From Dehalococcoidales bacterium (GTDB lineage Bacteria; Chloroflexota; Dehalococcoidia; Dehalococcoidales; UBA5627), in the NCBI GenBank assembly GCA_028707255.1, contig JAQTUQ010000009.1:1-49713 (forward strand): a DNA stretch of 49,713 bases, read 5' to 3'. Shown here one piece after another: positions 43,652 through 49,713 of this stretch. Below the pieces are notes generated by a model that ran no database searches, had not been told where the DNA came from, and was given only the letters and a program-made list of their open reading frames with translations. Within the stretch, counting starts at the first letter, position 1, and each line of letters begins with the position of its first letter. The position numbers were made by a program, and so were the translations under genes.

Positions 43652-45286
43652 ATGTCTAAATTCATCTTTGTAACCGGCGGCGTGGTCAGTTCCGTCGGGA
43701 AAGGCATCACGGTCGCCTCTATCGGTAACATCCTCAAAAGCCGCGGTATCGGCGTCTCGGTACTTAAAATGGACCCCTACTTGAATGTCGACCCGGGCAC
43801 TATGTCTCCCTATCAGCACGGTGAGGTCTTCGTCACCAAAGACGGAGCCGAAACCGACCTCGACCTCGGCAATTACGAGCGTTTTATCGATGTCGAGCTT
43901 ACAGCGGAATCCAATATCACTTCCGGGCAAATCTACAGTTCCGTCATCGCCAAGGAACGCCGCGGCGATTTCCTGGGCGGCACCATACAGGTAGTCCCGC
44001 ACCTTACCGGCGAAATCAAGCAGCGCTTCAAGATGCTCTCGGAAAAGTCGCAGGCAGATGTAATTATCGTGGAAGTCGGCGGCACCGTGGGCGATATCGA
44101 GGGGCAGCCCTTCCTGGAAGCCATCAGGCAGATGCGCAAGGATGTCGGGCGCGACAACGTGCTCTATATCCATGTTACGCTTTTGCCGCATATAAACTCC
44201 ACCAAGGAATTGAAAACCAAGCCGACGCAGCACAGCGTCAACGAACTGCGGCGCATCGGTATCCAGCCGGATGTGATTATCTGCCGCAGCGATTACCCCA
44301 TCTCCGACGGTATTCGCGATAAAATATCGCTCTTCTGCGACGTGGAGCTGGATGCCGTGATTCCGCTGCCGACGGTTTCCACCATCTACGAAGTACCCAT
44401 CATCCTGGAAGAGTCCGGGATGGGGGAACTAATTATAAAACGGCTCGCCCTTAAAGCCGGCGGTCCCGACCTGTCGCTCTGGAGGGATATGGTTGCCTGC
44501 ATCAAGGAGCCGTGCGAAGAGGTAAATATCGCGCTGGTAGGCAAGTACGTCGAGCTGGAAGACGCCTACTACTCCGTGCGCGAATCGCTGTGCCACGCCG
44601 GACTGTATCATAAAAAGAAAATCAAGCTGGACTGGGTTCACTCGGAAGAACTGGAAAAAGCCGGCGGCGAAGCGCTCTTGCGCCATGCGCAGGGAATCAT
44701 CGTTCCCGGCGGTTTCGGCATCCGCGGCATCGAAGGTATGTTAAAGGCTGCCAAATATGCGCGGCAGAACAATATTCCCTATTTCGGCATCTGCCTCGGC
44801 ATGCAAATCATGGTAATCGAATTCGCCCGTTTCGTCCTCAAATGCGATACGCCCAATTCCAGCGAGTTCAACGAATGCACGCCGCATCCGGTCATCGCCT
44901 ATCTTCCCGAGCAACTGTCTATCAAGGATAAGGGCGGCACCATGCGGCTGGGAGAATACCCGTGCAAACTGATTGCGGGAACGCTTGCCGCCGCGCTCTA
45001 CGGGAAAGATGAAATCAGCGAGCGTCATCGCCACCGCTACGAATTCAACAACGATTACCGCCAGCAGCTTGCCGCCGCCGGAATGGTATACAGCGGCATG
45101 TCGCCGGACGGCAACCTGGTTGAAATCTGCGAAATGAAAAACCGCCTGTGGATGCTGGGCTGCCAGTTCCATCCCGAATTCCTGTCGCGCCCCGGCCGTC
45201 CGCACCCGCTCTTCCGCGGCTTTGTCGGCGCCGCTAAAGATGTCCTTAGGGAAGGGGCGCAGCCGTCGCTTCCATTAAATCCATAA
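43652..45286 (+). CDS. pyrG: CTP synthase
   Basis: 544 residues. The synthetase domain opens [22 protein letters not shown] with the ATP loop, then [24 protein letters not shown] and [18 protein letters not shown]. The glutaminase domain has the nucleophile Cys381 in GICLGMQ and a His-x-Glu in QFHPEF. It aminates UTP to CTP using glutamine. It is followed 13 bases later by the transaldolase gene. A strong promoter lies about 140 bases upstream. Confidence 0.98.
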   Translation: MSKFIFVTGGVVSSVGKGITVASIGNILKSRGIGVSVLKMDPYLNVDPGTMSPYQHGEVFVTKDGAETDLDLGNYERFIDVELTAESNITSGQIYSSVIAKERRGDFLGGTIQVVPHLTGEIKQRFKMLSEKSQADVIIVEVGGTVGDIEGQPFLEAIRQMRKDVGRDNVLYIHVTLLPHINSTKELKTKPTQHSVNELRRIGIQPDVIICRSDYPISDGIRDKISLFCDVELDAVIPLPTVSTIYEVPIILEESGMGELIIKRLALKAGGPDLSLWRDMVACIKEPCEEVNIALVGKYVELEDAYYSVRESLCHAGLYHKKKIKLDWVHSEELEKAGGEALLRHAQGIIVPGGFGIRGIEGMLKAAKYARQNNIPYFGICLGMQIMVIEFARFVLKCDTPNSSEFNECTPHPVIAYLPEQLSIKDKGGTMRLGEYPCKLIAGTLAAALYGKDEISERHRHRYEFNNDYRQQLAAAGMVYSGMSPDGNLVEICEMKNRLWMLGCQFHPEFLSRPGRPHPLFRGFVGAAKDVLREGAQPSLPLNP

Positions 45287-45299
45287 TACGGAGTATGAT

Positions 45300-45956
45300 A
45301 TGCGAATATTTTTAGATACCGCCAATATAGAACAAATCCAGCAGGGGGTAAAGCTGGGAGTAATTTCCGGCGTTACCACCAACCCCACCCTGGTCGCCAA
45401 AGAGGGGCACTCCGATTACAAATCGGTCGTCAAGCAGATTTGCGCCATGGTACCCGGTCCGGTTTCGGCGGAAGTGGTGGTGGAGGGCGCGCATGCCATG
45501 CTGGAACAGGCACGCGAAATCGCTTCGTGGGCAGAGAACGTGGTAATCAAGATACCGGCAACGTCCGAGGGGCTGGAAGTAACTTCGGCTCTGGCTAAAG
45601 AGCTAATCAAGGTCAATATGACGCTGGTATTCTCCGCCAACCAGGCTATGCTGGCTTCTCTTGCCGGTGCGGCATACGTCAGCCCGTTCGTCGGCAGATT
45701 AGACGACATCGGCAGCGACGGAATGCTTCTGGTAAAGGATATCGTCGAGATTTTTAAGGGCTATAACTTGACAACAAAGGTAATTGCTGCTAGTATTCGA
45801 CATCCACAGCATTGTCTGGCAGCAGCCAAGTCAGGAGCTCACATCGCCACCGTTCCGTATAACGTCCTTCTGCAAATGATGAAGCACCCGCTCACCGATA
45901 CAGGTATCGAGCGTTTCTTTGCCGACTGGCGCAAGGTATCCGGCGATAATACATAA
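45300..45956 (+). CDS. tal: Transaldolase/fructose-6-phosphate aldolase-like
   Basis: 218 residues, the short form. [27 protein letters not shown], the Schiff-base Lys in NVVIKIPAT, and [29 protein letters not shown] are family blocks. Short members act as transaldolase or as fructose-6-phosphate aldolase; sequence reading alone does not separate the two. It is 13 bases after pyrG and probably co-transcribed with it. Confidence 0.93.
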   Translation: MRIFLDTANIEQIQQGVKLGVISGVTTNPTLVAKEGHSDYKSVVKQICAMVPGPVSAEVVVEGAHAMLEQAREIASWAENVVIKIPATSEGLEVTSALAKELIKVNMTLVFSANQAMLASLAGAAYVSPFVGRLDDIGSDGMLLVKDIVEIFKGYNLTTKVIAASIRHPQHCLAAAKSGAHIATVPYNVLLQMMKHPLTDTGIERFFADWRKVSGDNT

Positions 45957-46122
45957 AAACATTCATATATATAGCATATATAAATAAAAAAATTTAAACT
46001 CGCACTCGGAAGCTGACTGTCTTCTTATTTAAAGTATCCATAAATTATTAAGGATAAATGTCTTAAAAAGAGGATAAGAGCTTATCTTGAGGAGGTAAAA
46101 GGGGAGAAAAAGAGGTAGGCTT

Positions 46123-47385
46123 ATGGAAATCAGTTATTTGGAAAACAAGACCAGGGAAGAATTGCTGGAGCTGGCAAAGGAAAACGGGGTCACCAGTTGC
46201 ACGGGGCTGCGTAAACAGGAAATCGTGATGAAGCTGCTGCAGGCCAGCGCCGAACAGCAGGGGAATCTCTTCTGCAGCGGTATTCTGGATATCATGGCAG
46301 ACGGATACGGTTTCTTAAGGCAAAGCACGCTGCTGCCGAGTTCCTCGGACATCTATGTCTCCCAATCGCAAATCCGCCGCTTCGGCTTGCGCACCGGCGA
46401 TTACGTGGTCGGGCAGGGCAGGCCGGCAAAGACAGGCGAAAAATACTACAGCCTGCTGCGCGTGGAAGCCATCAACGACCTCAATCCCGAAGTCTCCAAG
46501 ACGCGTCCCTACTTCAATTCCTTAACTCCCATTTACCCCGACAAGCTGATTGACCTCGAAACCACCTCTGACAACCTCTCCACCCGTTTAATCAACCTGA
46601 TTGCGCCGGTCGGGCGCGGGCAGCGCGGTTTAATCGTGGCTCCCCCCAAAGCCGGCAAAACGATGCTACTCAAGAAAATCGCCAATGCGGCGACTACCAA
46701 TTATAACGACCTCAATCTTATTGTCTGCCTTATCGGCGAGCGTCCCGAAGAAGTTACCGATATGAGACGCTCCGTAAAGGGGCAGGTGATTGCCGCCACC
46801 TTCGATGAACCGGTCGAAAACCATACCCGCGTGGCGGAGCTTACTTTGGATATCGCCAAGAGAATGGTGGAAGCCGGAAAGGACGTGCTGTTGGTGCTCG
46901 ACGGCATCACCCGCCTGACCCGCGCTTATAACCTGGCAATGCCCTCCAGCGGGCGCACTCTCTCCGGCGGTATCGACCCGGTTGCCCTGCATCCCGCCAA
47001 GAAGTTCTTCGGAGCGGCGCGCAATGTAGAGGGCGGCGGCAGTTTAACCATACTGGCGACCTGTCTTGTGGATACCGGCAGCCGCATGGACGACCTGATT
47101 TATGAAGAATTCAAGGGCACCGGCAATATGGAACTGCATCTAGACCGCCGCCTTGCCGAGCGCGGCGTCTATCCCGCTGTCGATATCAACCGCTCGGGCA
47201 CGCGTCGCGACGACCTCTTGATGAGCGCGGAAACCATCCGCCAGGTACAGCTTTTGAAGCGTATGATGTCTTTAATCAATGCCGATTCCGTCAGCTCGGT
47301 GGAAACCACGGAGCGCATACTGGAACGCCTGCGCAAGACGCGCACCAACGCCGAGTTCCTCGCTTCCCTGACGAAAGAGAAATAA
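46123..47385 (+). CDS. rho: Transcription termination factor Rho
   Basis: 420 residues. The N-terminal SAP-like helical domain ([18 protein letters not shown]) leads to the cold-shock-type RNA-binding domain ([32 protein letters not shown]). The RecA-type motor has Walker [16 protein letters not shown], the block [16 protein letters not shown], Walker [17 protein letters not shown] and the Q/R-loop segment [17 protein letters not shown]. The usual basic low-complexity insertion of high-GC bacteria is absent. AGAGGTAGG precedes the ATG, and the 165-base leader carries a GATAAGAGCTTATC hairpin near 46075. Confidence 0.97.
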   Translation: MEISYLENKTREELLELAKENGVTSCTGLRKQEIVMKLLQASAEQQGNLFCSGILDIMADGYGFLRQSTLLPSSSDIYVSQSQIRRFGLRTGDYVVGQGRPAKTGEKYYSLLRVEAINDLNPEVSKTRPYFNSLTPIYPDKLIDLETTSDNLSTRLINLIAPVGRGQRGLIVAPPKAGKTMLLKKIANAATTNYNDLNLIVCLIGERPEEVTDMRRSVKGQVIAATFDEPVENHTRVAELTLDIAKRMVEAGKDVLLVLDGITRLTRAYNLAMPSSGRTLSGGIDPVALHPAKKFFGAARNVEGGGSLTILATCLVDTGSRMDDLIYEEFKGTGNMELHLDRRLAERGVYPAVDINRSGTRRDDLLMSAETIRQVQLLKRMMSLINADSVSSVETTERILERLRKTRTNAEFLASLTKEK

Positions 47386-47397
47386 GCCGTTTTGATT

Positions 47398-47521
47398 CGT
47401 CTTTGCGAGGAGTGAGCGTTAAGCGAGCGACGCGGCAATCTCTACCGATAACTATAACTACGCCATACGGTCTATTCGGTAAAGATTGCTTCATCTCGAC
47501 AGGCGGGATTCGCAATGACGG
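47398..47521 (+). repeat. 124-bp palindromic repeat unit, copy A
   Basis: Starts CGTCTTTGCGAGGAGTGAGC and ends GGGATTCGCAATGACGG. The two ends are imperfect inverted copies of each other over about 50 bases. Confidence 0.8.
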
Positions 47522-47820
47522 TTGGTATCTTTTCACCTCACCCCCAGCCCCTCTCCGCTTGCGGAGAGGGGTTTACCGTATCGTCATCCTGAGCGTAGTG
47601 AAGGATCTGAATGCCATTCGATAACCCTTGGATTCTTCGGCTTCGCCTCAGAATGACAGTTGGTCTTTAACACCTCACCCTCCATCTCCCTCTCCGCTTG
47701 CGGAGAGGGAGGGTTACGCTTGTAAATCAATATCGTCCTTCCCCTCTCTGCGTGCGGAGAGGGGAATCGAAGGGGTGAGGTCTAAAATCAGGGGTGAGGT
47801 CTTAAGGGGCATATCCAATT

Positions 47821-47944
47821 CGTCTTTGCGAGGAGTGAGCGTTAAGCGAGCGACGCGGCAATCTCTACCGGTAATTATAATTATGCCATACAGTCTATTC
47901 GGTAAAGATTGCTTCGTCCGCCTGCGGCGTCCTCGCAACGACGG
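47821..47944 (+). repeat. 124-bp palindromic repeat unit, copy B
   Basis: Same start as copy A; ends CGTCCTCGCAACGACGG instead of GGGATTCGCAATGACGG. Confidence 0.8.
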
Positions 47945-48015
47945 TCGGCAGTCCTTCCCCTCTCTGCTTGCGGAGAGGGGAATAGAAGGGGTGAGGTTTA
48001 AGGGCATATCCACCC

Positions 48016-48139
48016 CGTCTTTGCGAGGAGTGAGCGTTAAGCGAGCGACGCGGCAATCTCTACCGATAATTATAACTACGCCATACGGTCTATTCGGTAA
48101 AGATTGCTTCGTCCCGGCAAGCGGGATTCGCAATGACGG
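48016..48139 (+). repeat. 124-bp palindromic repeat unit, copy C
   Basis: Nearly identical to copy A in its first 95 bases, with the GGGATTCGCAATGACGG end. Confidence 0.8.
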
Positions 48140-48140
48140 T

Positions 48141-48271
48141 CAGTCTATTCGGTAAAGATTGCTTCGTCCGCCTGCGGCGTCCTCGCAAAGACAGTTACGT
48201 TGGTGGGGCGGGGTAATTAAGTTGTACTGTAAAGATTGCTTCGTCCGCCTGCGGCGTCCTCGCAACGACGG
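48141..48271 (+). repeat. Two truncated right ends of the 124-bp unit
   Basis: AAAGATTGCTTCGTCCGCCT and the rest of the right end occur at 48141-48193 and again at 48226-48271, both lacking the left half. Confidence 0.75.
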
Positions 48272-48505
48272 TCGGCAGTCCTTCCCCTCTCTGTGTACGG
48301 AGAGGGGAATAGAAGGGGTGAGGTCTAAAATCAGGGGTGAGGTAGAAACTGGTAAAAAACCGCGGGATGGGGTAGAATAGGGGGGCTTGAGAAAAATATT
48401 TTCAAAAAAAAATTAAAAAAAGATGCAAAATCATAAAAATACCTATTGACACGCTATGGTATTATATAAGAGAATATACAAAAGCAATAAAAGGAGGTGG
48501 ACGCG

Positions 48506-48565
48506 ATGAAACAGCCCGCAAGGGGTATTGTTGCGCTTGCAGCCAAAATTGAAATAGAGGGATAA
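48506..48565 (+). CDS. Possible 19-residue leader peptide
   Basis: ATG preceded by AAAGGAGGTGGACGCG, one of the strongest ribosome sites in the window. It encodes MKQPARGIVALAAKIEIEG. It ends 121 bases before the surface protein gene. A second ORF of 21 codons starts at 48568, three bases after its stop. A leader peptide or a chance ORF on a structured leader are both possible. Confidence 0.4.
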   Translation: MKQPARGIVALAAKIEIEG

Positions 48566-48571
48566 CCATGT

Positions 48572-48619
48572 CTCTGCGAATAATCCCGGGAGCCGCAGGT
48601 TCTCGAGTGTTTTGCGGAG
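48572..48619 (+). promoter_or_regulatory. Long imperfect hairpin in the surface-protein leader
   Basis: CTCTGCGAA pairs with TTTTGCGGAG at the base, and GGGAGCC pairs with GGTTCTC around a GCA loop at the tip, with an internal bulge and several G-U pairs. It covers the second small ORF. It does not match a riboswitch class I know. Confidence 0.4.
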
Positions 48620-48686
48620 GTAAAATTGGATAATTAAATATATCGAAAACAATAATGTTTACTCTTAAGGAGAAATAAAAGTCGAA

Positions 48687-49713
48687 ATGAAAACTAAAAT
48701 AATGAAAATATTGGGCGTCGTGATGACGGTCGCCATGCTTGCCAGCTTTGTGGCAGCCGGCAGTCCGGTCTCTGCGGCCGGTAACCCCGCTTCCATAAAC
48801 GAATGGGAAGGCGTTACGCTTCCTTTCACCGTGCCCAACTGTGATGTCGAACTGATCGAACAGGCAAACGACGGCACCATCTTCATCAGCGTTTACTTTG
48901 ATGATGTGGCTGCCGGTACGAAATTCAACGGAGTCACAATAACTGACTATACCTATGCCATGTTCAAGTCGACCGATGGCTACACCTGGACGCTCACCAA
49001 CATCAACAATAAAGCAGACAGGATCACCGCCATCGAACCCTCCGCCAACTATGCGGTCGACAAGACGGTCTATGTAGCCGTTGATGCAAGTTCAGATTAT
49101 ACCACCCTCTACCGCTGCACCAACGGTGCCGCCATCGGCACGCCGGTAGGCGAGATGGGCATGATTTCACCGGGCGTAGGCACTACTTTCAACGCCACCT
49201 ATATCTACGATCTGGACAGCTACTATGACGGCAGCTACGTTTGGGTATTAGCCGCCACCGATGTCGATGTCTTCGCCATCCGCGACGACAGGGGCTTGAC
49301 CACTGTCTGGACGGATATGCAGCTCTCCGAAACCCTGGGCGGCGATTATGCCGATGTTAATGAAGACGGCGTTGCTGTATTCAAGGCGATGTTCGCCCCC
49401 GATTACGCCTCCACCGGCGTTATCTGGGCGATGTACTTCGATGATTATGCTTCACCCGCTTTAGCCGCCAGGTTCCCGGCTATCGCTAGCCTTGCCGGTG
49501 ATACCGACGGTTACGGCATTATCGCCCGCAGCTCCGGCTCGACCCTCTGGGGCACCACGATTACCCCGGTTATCATTGACGCCGGCGGCAGCAGCAGAGA
49601 TGCCAGGGCTGAATGCGATTTCGAATTCTCGGCTACCTACAGCAGCACCACCAATCCCGAACTCTATGCCGCTTTAGCCTTCCAGGGCTATACCAGCTGG
49701 GATGACCCCTATC
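48687..49713 (+). CDS. Secreted surface-layer-like protein (C-terminus outside window)
   Basis: 342 codons open to the window edge. MKTKIMKILGVVMTVAMLAS begins a signal peptide ending near VSA-AG at residue 31. The mature part is rich in Thr, Ser, Asp and Tyr, and has repeats resembling beta-propeller blades: DKTVYVAVDASSDYTTLYRC, SYVWVLAATDVDVFAIRDDRG, and TGVIWAMYFDDYASPALAAR. This composition and signal resemble the S-layer-type surface proteins of Dehalococcoides as I recall them, without proof of homology. AAGGAG lies 14 bases before the ATG, an unusually long spacing. The untranslated leader is at least 180 bases. Confidence 0.8.
   Translation, partial: MKTKIMKILGVVMTVAMLASFVAAGSPVSAAGNPASINEWEGVTLPFTVPNCDVELIEQANDGTIFISVYFDDVAAGTKFNGVTITDYTYAMFKSTDGYTWTLTNINNKADRITAIEPSANYAVDKTVYVAVDASSDYTTLYRCTNGAAIGTPVGEMGMISPGVGTTFNATYIYDLDSYYDGSYVWVLAATDVDVFAIRDDRGLTTVWTDMQLSETLGGDYADVNEDGVAVFKAMFAPDYASTGVIWAMYFDDYASPALAARFPAIASLAGDTDGYGIIARSSGSTLWGTTITPVIIDAGGSSRDARAECDFEFSATYSSTTNPELYAALAFQGYTSWDDPY

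Larger units (their letters stand above)
47386..48362. repeat. Noncoding block of nested palindromic repeats
   Basis: About 980 bases after rho hold three repeat families. Family 1 is a 124-base unit (separate entries). Family 2 has a core CTCTCCGCTTGCGGAGAG and sits near 47545, 47690, 47745, 47960 and 48285, often followed by AAGGGGTGAGGT. Family 3, TCATCCTGAGCGTAGTGAAG paired with CTTCGGCTTCGCCTCAGAATGA, is at 47583-47659. A composite of family 1 end and family 2 is itself duplicated (about 47931-47997 and 48258-48330). No gene is credible here. Confidence 0.8.

Noticed and set aside
43652-43700. Reiterative-transcription control of pyrG as in Bacillus
   Set aside because: The inferred transcript start reads AAAGAAACCC rather than GGGC, and no attenuator hairpin is visible in the leader.
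43556-44233. 225-codon frame opposite pyrG
   Set aside because: Antisense to the conserved synthetase domain; its start lacks a ribosome site.
47628-48155. 175-codon frame in the repeat block
   Set aside because: Its repeated peptide RGVSVKRATRQSLP is just the translated 124-base repeat; no real gene.
47398-48343. CRISPR array
   Set aside because: Repeats are long, palindromic, unevenly spaced and of several families; no unique spacers of constant length and no cas genes.
48506-48620. Riboswitch (c-di-GMP-I, cobalamin or Moco type) before the surface protein gene
   Set aside because: I looked for the conserved cores of these classes and did not find them; kept only as a structured leader.

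Overview
The window looks like a chromosomal stretch of a bacterium of the Dehalococcoidia (Chloroflexota). The grounds are a tmRNA tag ending VLAG (as I recall from Dehalococcoides), an arsenite methyltransferase next to an HgcAB-associated AbrB-type protein, CIRCE-type control of groESL beside a separate dnaJ-like/hspR/clp operon, and a secreted surface-layer-like protein gene at the right edge. The assignment rests on gene content and recall of these lineages, not on a search. No rRNA, prophage or CRISPR array was seen.

Layout. 1-2.6 kb: three tandem paralogues (minus) built of FxLYD-like modules without signal peptides; the first is cut by the window edge. 2.7-3.65 kb: smpB and tmRNA, a trans-translation unit. 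3.7-10.1 kb: a MobA-like nucleotidyltransferase, a remnant of a YoaP-like acetyltransferase, two tandem RadC paralogues, a chagasin-like lipoprotein, Ogt, ComF, a small zinc-ribbon protein, ThpR and an amidohydrolase. 10.1-13.9 kb: an ABC exporter pair, ribosomal protein L25/Ctc, a gamma-glutamylcyclotransferase-like protein and a 51-residue membrane protein. 14-16.4 kb: a 328-residue protein of unknown function with two similar halves, a small zinc-ribbon protein, and an HTH protein whose start codon lies inside a 10-bp inverted repeat.

16.4-20.9 kb: an ECF sigma factor unit with a membrane-anchored putative anti-sigma partner, a lipoprotein and several small membrane proteins; a roughly 37-bp element recurs three times between these genes. 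21.1-21.5 kb: four tRNA genes (Trp, Leu, Gly, Cys on the minus strand). 21.8-23.7 kb: an M16 peptidase and a REP-associated tyrosine transposase that carries one REP hairpin upstream and a second one inside its reading frame. 23.7-27 kb: groEL, groES with a CIRCE-like operator, and tsaD. 27.2-32.4 kb (plus): a CNNM/CorC-type CBS protein, a stand-alone DUF2344 protein, an M48 peptidase, a histidine phosphatase and TilS.

32.4-38.2 kb (minus): ArsM, the AbrB-type protein, and the purine genes purF-purM-purH; purM appears to start at AUU. 38.2-43.4 kb (minus): a methyltransferase, a VTT-family membrane protein, a ClpC-type ATPase, HspR and a DnaJ-like co-chaperone with half the usual zinc finger. 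43.5-47.4 kb (plus): pyrG, transaldolase and rho. 47.4-48.4 kb is a noncoding block of nested palindromic repeats. It is followed by a structured leader with a 19-codon ORF and a secreted surface protein gene that runs off the end.

The strongest candidates for something undescribed are the two-fold duplicated 328-residue protein, the REP hairpin embedded in its own transposase gene, the dyad around the HTH start codon, and clusters of TTGTC/ATGTC pentamers spaced about one helical turn apart in intergenic DNA.
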